Shown: piece by piece, positions 26,301 through 37,092 of the stretch
Layout of the letters: every line of letters begins with the position of its first letter
How positions within the stretch are numbered: position 1 is the stretch's first letter
Origin: Chlorella sorokiniana
Taxonomy: Eukaryota > Chlorophyta > Trebouxiophyceae > Chlorellales > Chlorellaceae
DNA length: 64,000 nucleotides
Reading direction: 5' to 3'
Assembly (NCBI GenBank): GCA_025917655.1
Contig: CP084613.1
Span: forward strand, 1,924,001-1,988,000
Notes under the pieces: generated by a model
The model's database searches: none
What the model was told of the DNA's origin: nothing
Seen by the model: the letters and a program-made list of their open reading frames with translations, nothing else
Made by a program: the position numbers and the translations under genes

Positions 26301-28109
26301 CCAAGGTGGTGCAGGACGTGGTGGTGGAGCCGTCGCAGCTGCAGCAGCACCTCATGCAGGAGCTGCAGGACAGCCAGGTGGGGGCGGTGTGTGTGAGGGG
26401 GGGGACTGGGGGCGGGGCTGTGCAGGGGTGCATGCTGCAGCTGCCTGGCAACCTCGGAAACCTCGGCGCTCGCCTAGCCCTGTCTGCAACCGCGCCCCCC
26501 CGCTGCCTCACCTCCCCCTGTGGCGTGGCCCTGGCACAGGCGCTGGCTCAGATAACGGGTCTGGAGTCGTCGGGTGGGCTGGGCGGCGGCGCCTCCCCCG
26601 CCCACGTGTTCCAGACCCTGCTCCACCTGCGCAAGCTGTGCTCCCACCCGCTGCTGGTGCTGGACCCGGGGCAGGAGGCGCACGCGCGGGTGGGTGGGGG
26701 CTGGGTGGGGCCTGGCTGGGCGGGCGCCCAAGGCAGGGTGCGCACGGCAGCCACTGGCGACGCGCCCACCTCCACGTCCCCCTTGCCACCCCTCCCCCTC
26801 CATGGGACGACAGGCGCTGCGCAAGGTGCTGGGCCCCCAGCTGGCAGACGACTGGCCCGCGGCGCAGGCCGCCCTGCGCTCCAGCCTGGCACACGCGCCC
26901 AAGCTGGCGGCGCTGCGGGAGCTGCTGCTGGGGGCGGGTGCGGGGGCAGAGGGGCCCATCCCGGCCCGCCCCGCATCCAGCCGCACTGCCGCCGCCCCTG
27001 CTGCACCCTTCCACCTCAGGCGGGCCGACAGGCACAGCGGCGGCTGCAGCTCCCCACACTGCCCCCACCCACATCCACACATGCAGGCATTGGCAGCGAC
27101 CCGGGGTGCCGCGTGAGGATGGGGAGGCCGAGGAGGGCGGCGCGTCTGCGGGGCACCGCGTGCTGGTGTTTGCGCAGCTGCGTGGGGTGCTGGACCTGGT
27201 GGAGGAGTGCGTGCTGGCCCCGCTGCGCATCCCCTCGCTGCGCATAGACGGGGGGTGGACCCCGCGGAGCGCTTCCGCAGGTGGGGGTGGGGGGCAGCAG
27301 GCGGGCAGGAGGCGCGAGGCGCGGGGGGCAATGGCTGGGGCGCGGAGGGGGCGATGGCTGGGGCGCGGGGCGGGTGCGCCCCGCTGTGGCCTGCTGCACT
27401 GCTGTGCCTGCTGCGACGAGCACCTGCTGGCGCCGCCTGCCTGCCTGCCTGCCTGCCTGGGTGCAGGGTGCAGCGCTTCAACGCCGACCCCACCATCGAC
27501 GTGATGCTGCTGACCACGGGGTGGGGGGCCTGGGCCTCAACCTCACCGCCGCCGACACCGTCGTCTTCCTGGAGCACGACTGGAACCCCATGGCCGACCT
27601 GCAGGCGCGCGCAGCGACGCACCACCCGCGGGCGGGCCACGACGTGCAGGGGCGCCACCCGCCGTCGCCCGCCGTTGCGCCCACCCCGCCGCCGCTGCCG
27701 CCGCGCCTGCAGGCCATGGACCGCGCGCACCGCCTGGGCCAGCGGCGCACCGTCAACGTGTACCGCCTGCTGGTGCGGGGCAGCCTGGAGGAGCGCGTGC
27801 TGGGCCTGCAGCGCTTCCAAGCTGGACGTGGCCGCCACCCTGGTCAACGCCGACAACGCCAGCATGGCGGCCATGGACACGGGCAGCCTGCTGGACGTCA
27901 TGGCGCAGCGCGAGGGCACGCAGCAGGCGGCGGCACCACCAGGCGCGCACGCCGACGGCGCGGAGGCGGCCGCTGCCGTGGGCGGCTCCAAGCGCGGCGG
28001 GCTGCAGGCGGTGCTGGCTAGCGCAGGAGACCCGGAGGCCAGCGAGGCGCAGTATGCCGCAGAGTTCAGCCTGTCGGCCTTCCAGCAAAAGCTGGCCAAG
28101 CAGGGGTGA
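20387..28109 (+). CDS. BTAF1: TBP-associated ATPase BTAF1/MOT1
   Basis: MOT1/BTAF1 is a Snf2-family ATPase that strips TATA-binding protein from DNA. The start is [19 protein letters not shown] (20387), followed by [20 protein letters not shown] and [20 protein letters not shown], the family's N-terminal HEAT repeats that grip TBP. HEAT-like, alanine-rich exons continue to about 25.1 kb. The motor follows: [20 protein letters not shown], Walker [13 protein letters not shown] (about 25390), [12 protein letters not shown], Walker B DEGHAIRN (about 25828), [75 protein letters not shown] and [18 protein letters not shown]. The tail [13 protein letters not shown] is typical of the family. There are more than ten exons, and many G/C-run frame changes in the HEAT region. 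Confidence 0.92.
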
Positions 28110-28359
28110 CGCCCAAGGCTTGCTGACGCCACCCTTGCTGAGCAAGACCATTCTGCTTGCATCGCTCCCGCCGCTTCCCCCGCCCCCCCTTTCGCTGCTC
28201 AGTGCTCGACAGTCGTTGCGACAGTGTTAAAGGAATGAAGAGGGAGTCAGAAGGGGGCAGCATCAGTGAGCGGATCAAGGGGGAGCGGGGAGCAGGGTGA
28301 GGAAGGGGTGGGCGGTGGGTGGGGGCGGCGGGCTGCGTGTGTGGCTGGCAGGGGAGGCC
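28110..28359. other. convergent intergenic region
   Basis: The 250 bp between the stops of BTAF1 (plus) and the LIMR gene (minus) contain no coding signal and should be the two 3' UTRs. Confidence 0.5.
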
Positions 28360-30862
28360 TCACATCGCGTATGCATCCTCCGGCTTGGTGCGCTTCCACC
28401 TGTCTGGGCCCACGATGAGCACAAAGGCGAGGGCGAGGGCCATGAAGGCCAGCATGCAGTAGATGAAGATGTTCTCGTTGTACAGGTACTTGAGGCCCTG
28501 GATGGAGGTCAGCTGGTTGCCGTAGATGTCGTTGATGGCGGTGCCGTCGGCGTACAGCGCAAAGGCGGTGGCGCAGAACTGGATGGTGGCGGTGGTGGCC
28601 AGCAGGATGAGTGCCACGTTGAAGAGGAAGGAGGACATGATGGTGGCGCCCTTGCGCATGGGGTGCACCCGGAAGATGAGCAGGTTCAGCCCAAACTTGA
28701 AGTTGCCCTTGGTCACAGCCAGCTGCAGGTAGAAGGCAAACAGCCCAAACAGCAAGGTGCCGAACAACGGGAAGGCGTCGTTGGCCCTGCGGGGGGGGGG
28801 GCACAGGGTCAGAAGGCATGGTGGTCGCCCCAGGCAGCGGCGGCGCCCCCAGCCAGGCATGCAGGCTGCGCCCCTTGGCCCCGCCTCACTTGATGAACAC
28901 CTCGTTGAGCAGGGGCGTGACCGGCGGGTCTATGAGCACGTACAGGATGATCTGCAGCACCCAGCAGATGGACAGCGCCAGGCCCAGCAGGCCGCCAAAC
29001 AGCATGAACCAGAAGCCCAGCACCGTCAGCACCCACTTGTAGTCGGGGTCCTCGCTCTGCACAGCGGGCGGCGGGGCTGGGAGGGGCTGGGAGGGGCGGG
29101 GCCGCAGGGCTGCCAGCATCCAGGCTGCGGCAGGTCCCCGCCATCCCGCCCGGCCCGCACCCTCAGCACTCACTCCAGAGCCCCCGACGCACACACCCAA
29201 CACACACACACACACACACACAAGCAGCCGCTGTCGCGCGCCTGTGGGTACACCAGTTCCAGCTGCGCCTCATCCTCCTCCAGCACCAGCAGCTGGTTGT
29301 GCAGCGCCTTGGTGTTGCGGCGCCACCGCCACGACCGCCCCGCTCCCGCTCCTCCCGCTTCAGCGCGTCAGCCAGGCCCAGGATGTCCTTGGCGCGGCGC
29401 GCCAGCTCCGCGCGCGGTCAATGTACTGGCTGCGCGTGATGGTGGCCCGCGGGCGGCGGATGAACTGGCGGATCCAGTCGATGGGCAGGGCCACCAGGCC
29501 GATGCCGCCAAACACCATGAAGAGCAGCCAGCCCAGGGTGGCCACCACGGCCATGGCGTACACGATGATGGACACACGGACCTTCCACGTCTCCTCAATC
29601 TGGTTGATCAGGGTGTCGCACTGCGCGGGGACAGGCACACCCCGCGATGGGCCAGGCGCGCACTGCAGCACGACCCCCGGGCAGGCAGCCAGCAGCGCAG
29701 CGAGAGGACACGCGAGAGGAGCGCCGCAGCAGGCAGGTCGACCCTCCAAAATGGCCTCGTCCGCAGCACACACGCGCGCGTGCCCGCTGTAATGCCCCAC
29801 ACACAGCCCAGCCCTTCCTCACATTGTAGCCAAAGCTGGCGAGTGATGTGTTGGCGCCGGCGGCATTGCCGTCCACGATGGGCTGGTTGGCCTGCTGGTC
29901 GTAGGCGGCAAAGAGGCCGATGCAGTTGGTGTAGCTGTCCTGGCCGTTGTCCAGGTAGGCGACGGGCAGCAGGCCAGACCGCGCCCCCTGCACCTCGTAC
30001 TCGGCGTAGCCCGCAAAGGCTGCGGGGCGGGGGGGGGCGGGGACGCCGTCGCGACGCGCAGCACATGCGACGCTGCTGCGCCATGTGCGGGCCGCCACCG
30101 GCCCGGCCCCCGCGCTGCCTGCCACCCACCGTAGGGTATGCCAATGAGCATGGCCATGACAAACACAGTGCCCAGGGCCCACAGGAAGCCGCTAAGGTAC
30201 CGCCGGAACACCGACCTGGGCAAGCAAGGAGGGGGGCAGAAGCGGAAGGCACGTCAAGATGCGACGCCTGTAGCGCATGCACCCCGGCATCAGCCAGCAG
30301 CTCCATTATGGCCCTGGCTGATGCCGGCACGCCGGCAGCCACGGCGCCGGCGCCCGCGGCCAGGACCTGCTCGCTGCCGGCAGGCTCACCACTCGCTGTC
30401 GGCTTCATAGTAGAAGATGCAGAAGGGCACCGCGATGAAGACAATGGCCATGTTGGCGATGTACAAGGCATACCACAGCTGCTTCATGGGCAGCGAGGAG
30501 CAGGAGGACAGGGGGACGTCAAACTCGCACGCCTGCTGGTTGGCGACGTCCAGCGGGAAGAGCAGGATGGTCCAGAAAGCCACGGAGAAGCCCAGGAGTA
30601 CCACTATCTTGGGCAGCCATGCTTGGTTCTTGTCCTCGGGATGCTGGAAGTTGACGACAAGGTAAAGCGAGACGAGGAGCACCAGAATCGCCACCACCAC
30701 GGTGACGACTGCAGACAAGGGCAAGGTAAGAATCCTTCAAACTGTGGGACATCACCCGAAGGCGGTCGGGGAGGACAGCACTCGCTGCAAGCGCGTGTGG
30801 GCACATCAGTGGTTGCCACACGTCGCAACAGCAACAGCCTCACTTATCAGGAACCAATTCAT
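28360..30862 (-). CDS. LMBR1/LIMR-family multi-spanning membrane protein
   Basis: LIMR proteins are nine-helix membrane proteins related to lipocalin-interacting receptors and LMBD1. The ATG is in a 19-nt first exon (30844-30862) giving MNWFLI; splicing to 30708 restores IVTVVVAILVLLVSLYLVVN and FQHPEDKNQAWLPK. Further exons: about 30390-30708 (FYYEADSEW), 30130-30215 (SVFRRYLSGFLWALGTVFVM), 29823-30019, about 29223-29620, 28890-29056 (EDPDYKWVLTVLGFWFMLFG) and 28360-28786, ending VLIVGPDRWKRTKPEDAYAM. A cytoplasmic coiled segment (ELARRAKDILGLADALKREE, ALHNQLLVLEEDEAQLELVY) lies in the fifth exon and needs two extra G to stay in frame (about 29410 and 29335). Plant LIMR proteins have the same order of motifs. 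Cargo is unknown. Confidence 0.9.
29191..29222. repeat. (CA)n microsatellite at a splice donor
   Basis: A CA-dinucleotide tract lies on the plus strand. On the LIMR gene strand it reads as (GT)n directly at the 3' edge of the exon that ends near 29223, so the donor GT is the first unit of the repeat. Confidence 0.7.
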
Positions 30863-31037
30863 TGTTATGGCTATCCAAGACTAAGTCTAAAGCTGTCGCG
30901 TTGCCTCGGCAAGGCGACTCAGGCGGCCGGGCGCATACTGGAGTTGTGGTTTGGCGTTTGGCGCGCACGTGCAATGGGATAGGTGATTGGACTGCAGGAC
31001 CTGCAGTGCTACGGGTACCTTTGTGCGCAAGGTGCAC

Positions 31038-31071
31038 ACTGAGCGGTACTCTCTTCAACGTACCGCTCAGT
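31038..31071. promoter_or_regulatory. 12-bp perfect inverted repeat in divergent promoter
   Basis: ACTGAGCGGTAC and its exact reverse complement are separated by 10 nt (31050-31059). It sits between the LIMR start (30862) and the J-protein start (31152), about 80 bp before the latter. It could be a dimeric factor site or a hairpin in the 5' UTR; neither is shown. Confidence 0.5.
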
Positions 31072-31151
31072 CCTCCCACCGCGGCTGGGCGGCGCGTGAA
31101 AAATCATCCCAATCTTGCCAGAGCCGCTGAACAGCTCAACCAAAGGTTCTG

Positions 31152-32071
31152 ATGTGGGCGCTGCAGCGAAAGGGAGCTCTGGCCTCCCTGCTGACAGCAG
31201 GCACTGTTTGCTGGCAAGCGCGATGTGGCCTGGCAAGCAGGGCAGTTCCAGCCGAAGCAACTGCAGCCAAGGTGCGTCTGGGTGTGTCTCCTGCCCTCCT
31301 CAGCCTGCCCCCTCCCACTCACCTCGGTCGTGCTTGCAGCGCGAGCGCCGGAAGCAGCGGCGCAAGCACAACCGCGAGCTGCGGCAGCACCTGGCCGCAC
31401 ATGCCTTTAATGGGGAATGCGCCGGCTGGGGTATGCCGTCCAAGCCTGGCCGCAGATCCGCCAGCCGTCGCGCTCGCCACGCTCAGCATAGTACGGCAGA
31501 CAGCGACAGCGACAGCGAGTTTATGCTCTTCAAGACGGTTTTGGGGGTGCCCCAGAGCAGAGTGGAGCACCGCAAGTTTATGCGCTTTTGGAAGCAGTGG
31601 CAAGCGGCTTGCAATGGCAGCAGCAACACGCGGAGCAGGAGAGCTGGGCCCAGCGGCGGGGATGGCAGCGCTCGGCCGGGCTGGCGGCAAGCCGGTTGGA
31701 CATGGGCCGCCTTTGAGGCTTCGAGCAGCGACCGCGCCGGCCACAGTTGGTTTGCCAGCTGGGATGAGGGGGCATGCGGCAGGGGAGCGGGGCAAAGTGC
31801 CTGGGAGCAGCCCCGCGGCGCCCACAGCAGGGGCAGCGACAGCAGCTGTGGCAGCACAGGCGTGTGGGGGCAGCTGCGGCAGCTGGGGCTGGAGCCAAGC
31901 TGGCTGGGGCTGCGGTGCGGCAGGCTGTTGAGGCGGGCCTACCTGGCCCGCGCCAAGCAAGAACACCCAGACATGCACGCGGGCAGAGGCGACGCAGCAG
32001 CAGCGGAGCAGCGGTTCAAGCGGGTGCAGGCAGCCTATCACGCGCTGCTGAAGCTGGTGCCAGGCACGTGA
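31152..32071 (+). CDS. C-terminal J-domain protein
   Basis: Exon 1 (31152-31271) encodes MWALQRKGALASLLTAG and an alanine/arginine-rich leader ending AVPAEATAAK, which could be a mitochondrial or plastid presequence. Exon 2 (31340-32071) begins RERRKQRRKHNRELRQHLAA, is unstructured and serine-rich in the middle (STADSDSDSEFM), and has the conserved-looking segment RKFMRFWKQWQAA. The C-terminus is a J domain: LRQLGLEPSW, RRAYLARAKQEHPDMHAGRG with the HPD motif, and EQRFKRVQAAYHALLKLV. J domains stimulate Hsp70 ATPase; placement at the very C-terminus without a zinc-finger region makes this a class C J-protein. Identity and partner are unknown. A decayed copy lies at 37.1-37.7 kb. Confidence 0.75.
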
Positions 32072-32209
32072 GCAGGCCGGCACTTCCATGTGGCGGCAGC
32101 ATGCGCAGCAGCCCCTCTCTCAAGCTCCCGGCAGCAGGCGTGGTCATGGGCCAGCCCTCATTGCACAGGCGAGGTGAACAAGGGAGCACAGCAGGCATGG
32201 CATGGCGGC

Positions 32210-32296
32210 TCAGGCACGGGCGAGGGTGAAAAGGTCCACCAGGGCAAGGCTCCCCGCCTGGTGCCTGCGGGTGACCACAGCCATGCCGGCGCCGCC
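32210..32296 (-). pseudogene. duplicated 3' fragment of the plastid-protein gene
   Basis: These bases are nearly identical to 37807-37893, the last ~29 codons of the conserved plastid-type gene, including its stop (32210-32212). Homology stops abruptly at 32296, so only the tail was copied here. It forms one end of the duplicated block that also carries the J-domain gene. Confidence 0.8.
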
Positions 32297-32875
32297 CTCG
32301 TCCAGCACAACCCCGGCGGCTCAGGGGGCTGTTGAAGCTGCGGCGGTGTCGGTTTGAACATGCCATCTGTGCCAGGCAGCAGCTGCCCTGTGTACACATT
32401 GCCACCGCCTCGCGACCCTCGTGTCCGCCCCACCATCCATGCCCCTGCTAGGCCCCGGCAGATGAGACGTTGCAGCGAACAGCAACAGGGAGGGGAGGGC
32501 GACGTCCACGCCATGTGCGTGGATGAGGGCGACGTGGCAACCTGCTTCACCCCCAGCGCTGCCCAAGTCAAGGGCAGGGGGTGCGGGGATGACGCATGCA
32601 AGGTGGGAAAACGCTGTCTCGCCGTTTCAAGTTGTGCCACATAAAATGTTTGCCACTTTATGTGCCCGCCTCGCTGCGCTGGGCTGAGGATGGGCAGCTT
32701 GCAGTCTGACGGGCAGCTGGCGGTGTGCTAGGGCTGGCAAGAGGTTGAGGTGTTGCCGCACCGATCTGCCTGCCGGCGCCACCAACTCATTGCAGCCAGG
32801 CTGCGCATGCAGCTGCAAAGAGTGTTGTCGTCCACACACCAACACGCTTTCTCTGTTACACGGTCCCGTTTGTAG
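32297..32875. other. intergenic, no clear gene
   Basis: Unique sequence beyond the duplication boundary. Open frames are short and rich in cysteine or proline, without family resemblance. It may contain the first exon of whatever transcript uses the possible exons at 32876-33209. Confidence 0.3.
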
Positions 32876-33209
32876 GTGGCTTTTGTGGACGGGCGCCCCG
32901 CTGGCACGGCGATCAAGCACGTTGAATTCATAGCGGTGGCAGGAGAAGGAGGCGGAGGTGCAGGAGTATGCACCTGCAAATCTCCCTCCACTCCTTCTTG
33001 GCCACCTTCACTGACAACCCCTTTCTCTACTTTCTGCCCTGCCTCAGCGGCTCATCAAAGCTAAGGGTGCTGTGAGTGCAGCGTTGATCCGGGAGAGCTG
33101 GCGGCAGAAGCACCTGCACCTGTTGCACCGACCAGACGGCGTGGATGCTGTGCAGCCCCTTTCAGAACCGCTGCGATATTCAATCTTACAGGGCGGGCAT
33201 GTAAATTAA
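32876..33209 (+). CDS. possible short exons of an unrecognised gene
   Basis: An acceptor (TTTGTAG) at 32875 opens a frame VAFVDGRPAGTAIKHVEFIA. A second acceptor (CCTCAG) at 33047 opens a phase-0 terminal exon beginning RLIKAKGAVSAALIRESWRQ and ending ILQGGHVN at the TAA 33207-33209. The amino-acid composition looks real, but I find no start codon exon and recognise no family. One alternative is that they are 3' exons of the J-domain gene, spliced from its last codons; another is a small separate gene. Confidence 0.25.
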
Positions 33210-33640
33210 CAGGTCAGAGGTCATATGTTGTTGTCACGAATCTTAGAAAGATCATCAGCATCAAGCGTTTGTAAACCATCCTTTCAAAAACTGCTGGGCC
33301 CTGAGCATACAGTTTGCCATCTAAGATATGAGGACTGCCTTCTACATACAGCAGGCGATCGCCTTTTCAGTATGGTAGAGACCTTCTCAAGCATTCACAG
33401 TTCTCCTTCTGAAGAAGGTGAAGTCATCTACCTTCTAGAGAAGGGGGTGGATGATAGTGGCACAGACGCGGCACGCATATGACTGCAATGTAGAGAAAAG
33501 GAAGGTCAAGGCTGTTGCAAATGACAAATGCACGTGGCAATCACTTATTGAGGTGTCCTGGGGGCATTCCATGGCAGTTGATGTCGTGATTGAGGGCTGC
33601 TGGTTGGTGTGCATGGGCAGTTGATCACTGGAAAGTGTGG
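33190..33640. other. AT-richer island, possible decayed insert
   Basis: This stretch is clearly less GC-rich than its neighbours. On the minus strand it contains GDRLLYVEGSPHILDGKLYA followed by QGPAVFERMVYK, then a frame break and LDADDLSKIRDNNI, which look like remnants of a protein with different codon usage. I cannot assign a family. It has no terminal repeats that I can see. Confidence 0.3.
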
Positions 33641-33666
33641 CATCAGTTAGGACAAGAAAACTGGGG

Positions 33667-36600
33667 CTACAAAGCGCGCAGGCGGGTGAGAACTTCGCTG
33701 ATCGTGGGGCGGTTGGCCTGGGCCTGGGCGTAGCACTCCCTGCAGGGGCGCATGCCAAGTCGTCAATCGTGCGGCCAGCCACCGCACACGACACACAGAA
33801 TAACGACGGCACCAGCAAGCCAGCAGTAAGGGAGCCAGCCCCACCTCATCAGGCTGCAGTACGCCTCAAAGCTGTCGCCATCTGGCAGGTCGGGACCCGG
33901 CAGAGACTCGCGAGCCGGCACCGCGGGCCTGCTGCCGCCCACCACCATCTGGGCAATCTTCGGAAGGTGGGAGCAGCAGCAATAAGGATGCAGTCACAGG
34001 CACTCAAAGCCGGAAGACAGGAACACACTTCCACCAGCCTGCTGCCGGCTCTAAGCCAGCGCAACATGCGGCAGTAGAACTGCCTGTCTCCAAGCACGCA
34101 GCACAGCGCACCCGGTAGTGCGGCGCACAGCCCCAGGGCAGCGCCCAGGTCAGCAGCTCAAACAGCACCAGGCCAAAGGAGAAGACGTCGGAGGCGGTGG
34201 TGGCCTGCCCGCCCTCCACCACCTCAGGGGCCAGCCAGATCGGGTTGTTGGCACCGCCCGCGGTATTGGCGCTGCTGGTGGTTTGGGCGGTGCTGAGAAT
34301 CTTGGACAAGTTGAAATCAGACACCTGGCAATGCAGCAACGATTGCAATTTGCAGTGGTAAAGTGGTATCCCTAAGCTGTTGGCCTGCCCCTGTAACGGC
34401 AGCAACACTCCAGCAACACCACAGCCGTACATTGCCAGCCCACCTTGACGTGCCAGCCCTCGTCCACCAGCAGGTTGGGTGACTTGATGTCGCGGTGAAT
34501 GATGGGAGGAGAGCGAGAGTGCAGGTACAACAGGCCGCGAGCAGCGTCCATCGCCATCGACAGCCGCACGTTCCACGTGAGGAGGGCAGCGGCATCAGGC
34601 TCGCGCAGCAGCTCGTAAAGGGAACCATGGGAGCAATACTCTGCCCAGGGAGGGAGGGGGGTGCAGCTGAGCGAGGGAGAGGGCGAGGACGAGGCAAACC
34701 CGGCTGCACAGTGCCCTGGTGAGGGAGCAGGTGCGACACGAGGCAAGGCACCCTCCATAGCGATGGATGCTGTCACCTGTGAGGATGCAGGGCGGGACGG
34801 CACACAAGCCCATGAAGCTGACAATGTTGGGGTGGCGAATGCGGGTCATCACGATAGACTCTTTTTGCAGCTCGCTCATTGTGCTCTGTGGAAGCTCCAG
34901 GCCAGCGTCCAGCTCGGCTGCAGGGGCGGAAGGAGGGTCAGAAACACAGTGTGTGTAGGCAGGCAGCACGCAGACGCATGCCAAGCACAGGCAGCGGCTG
35001 GTGGCTTACTTAGGTTGGCCAGCACCTTGACAGCCACAGGCGTCTGGTGCCATTGAGCCAGATAAACCTGCAGCACCCAAGCAATGGACGGGCTTTCAGC
35101 ATCATCGATTGCCATCCAAAGCATTCCAGCTGCACGGTAGACAGAGGCAACGGCAGCAGCACCACGGGTCTGCAGCAGCACCCACCCAGCCAAAGGAGCC
35201 ACGGCCGATGGGACGCTCGATCAGGAGGTCGCCCCACTGCACCGCCCAATGCTGCACGTCAGCATGCAGGGCTGAGCTGGAGGTGGCTGACAGGGCGCTG
35301 GCTGACACGGCAGTGACATCAGAAACTGCGGAAGCTGGTCCATTGGGCCCAACGCCAGCAGGCCAGTCGCGTGTGGCGACAACTGGCGACGACAGCTCTT
35401 CACTGCTGGACCCTGGCTGGGCTGGTCGGCTGGCCATGTAGGAAGCGTTGTACGAGAGCAGCGGGTCGCGGCTGCGGGAGTGGAGTGCGCTTTAGAAGGG
35501 CAAAGAGTGCAGTGCAGGCACTGCGCTGGTGGGCATGAAGCCAGGATCAAGGGCAACAAGCCACAGTGCTCACCTCTGCGATGCGCAGGAGCCACCGGGC
35601 GCATGGATTTGGGGTGGGGCATCACGATCTGGCGGTATGTGTCCAGCACTGGCTTGGGTGCTGAAACATCTTGTTGTGTCTGGCCCGCCGGCAGTTGTGA
35701 TGTAGCTGGTAGGCAGCGGCAGGTAGTGAGAAGCAGGCCCACCAGTAGCGGCGGCTGCAGAGGAGGTGCCGCCTGGGTGCTCAGCAGCACTCAAGATGGT
35801 GGACTGGGAAATGAAGGTGTCAACGCTGGGGAAGGTATGGCCGCCATTTGGAATCGGCAGCGTTGGCACGTCGCCAGCCTGAACTTTTGTTCGGATTGCG
35901 CCTATGCCAGGCTGAGATTCATCGACAACATTTTGTTTGAAGCCGTCTCCAGTAAGCTTCACATCATGATCGCTGTCAGTGTCAAAAGCGGTGCCGCGCT
36001 TCTTTCGCAGCCAGCCGCCATGCCGGAAGGCGAAGAAGGCCAACAATGAGGCAATCAGCACTACTGCACACACGATGCACAGGACGGTGGAGAATTCAGC
36101 AGAGGCACCTGGCACCACAACTGCACGTGCTTGCAATGTGTGCACCCCTCACCTCCGCCTGCGACGCCAGCAATGGCAGCAACTGGAGTGGAGGAGCCAT
36201 CATTTCTTGAGGTGCTGCCTGTCGGAATCATAACTGCAGGGCTGGCCGCAACCGATGGCGAGGGGCTGAGGTTGAGGAGTGGGCTTGGCGATGGTGAAGG
36301 CGAGGGGCTTGGCGACGGAGAACTGCAAAGGGAGCAAGTATTGGTGAACACCCTGCAACGCCCCTGATGGTCGGCATGATGAGCCTCATAATCCTTGCCT
36401 GGGCAGGAAGCACCCCGGACCGTCGCCCACGCAGCCAGGGGCGGTAACACCCGGCAGAGTGCAGGTTTCCTCGCATTGGCTGTTGCAGTCGGCGGCGGTG
36501 CTGGTAACGAGGCCAAAAGTATTGCAATAAAGGCCGCGGCCATTGTTGTACAGCATGTTAAGGTTGCAGATGCCGCAGCACGAACAGGAGCAAGTGGTAC

Positions 36601-36790
36601 TGCGGCCAGAATCATCTACCCCCGGTTCGTACACGGTGCAGAACGTCTCCTTGCAGTAGTCCGCCGAGCAACAGGCGCACCAGTTCTCTACCTGGCATGA
36701 GCCTGGGGTGGCAGCCAAGAGAAAGACGGCCACTGACAGAGCCCACAAACGGCAACGATGTTGCTCAGGCCACGTCGACACGAAGACCAT
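33667..36790 (-). CDS. receptor-like TKL protein kinase, Cys-rich ectodomain
   Basis: The start is MVFVSTWPEQHRCRLWALSV with a signal peptide (VAVFLLAATPGSCQ), then about 90 residues with some 18 cysteines, including NWCACCSADYCKETFC and CSCSCCGICN. A Ser-Pro repeat linker (SPSPSPSPSP, about 36270-36320) leads to a membrane segment (VLCIVCAVVLIASLLAFFAF) with a basic stop-transfer HGGWLRKKRG. The cytoplasmic kinase has the glycine loop IERPIGRGSFGWVYLAQW, the lysine in VAVKVLAN, HPNIVSFMGLC, the catalytic loop IIHRDIKSPNLLVDE, and SDFNLSKIL where DFG is usual. Then come IWLAPEVVEGG and SDVFSFGLVLFELLTWALPW. The last exon ends RPTISEVLTRLRAL (stop 33667-33669). The first intron has a GC donor (CCCAG/GCAAGG, at 36398). 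Ligand and targets are unknown. Confidence 0.88.
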
Positions 36791-37092
36791 CTGCTAGCCC
36801 GTTGTAAACTCGGGTGATAGCTGCGCAACCAGAGCAAGAGCTTCAGCTTCCTAGAACAACTCGCTTCGCGCACATAGGTGAACCTCACGTGTTCAGGAAC
36901 CTGAAGGCACTAAGTCTGTACAGGGTAACGGGTGAAACAAGCGAAGTTGGAGGAAATTCCGATACCCAGTACAATAGCAGTACAGACACTCACGGAGAGG
37001 CATCCAGTGAACTTTATGTAGCATAAACACAAAGGCAACTGGCCGCCCAGTGCACGACATTGGCCCCTGACGGTGTCCCAGAGCCGCTAAGG
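36791..37092. promoter_or_regulatory. upstream region of the receptor-like kinase
   Basis: About 300 bp between the kinase start (minus strand) and the decayed J-domain block. It is less GC-rich than coding DNA. I see no gene; promoter function is inferred. Confidence 0.35.

Noticed and set aside
28757-30982. A 741-codon plus-strand open frame
   Set aside because: It is antisense to the LIMR exons, which give nine clean membrane segments on the minus strand.
33225-33482. Plus-strand frame of 85 codons in the AT-richer island
   Set aside because: The minus strand of the same island reads more like protein, and no start context or motif supports the plus frame.
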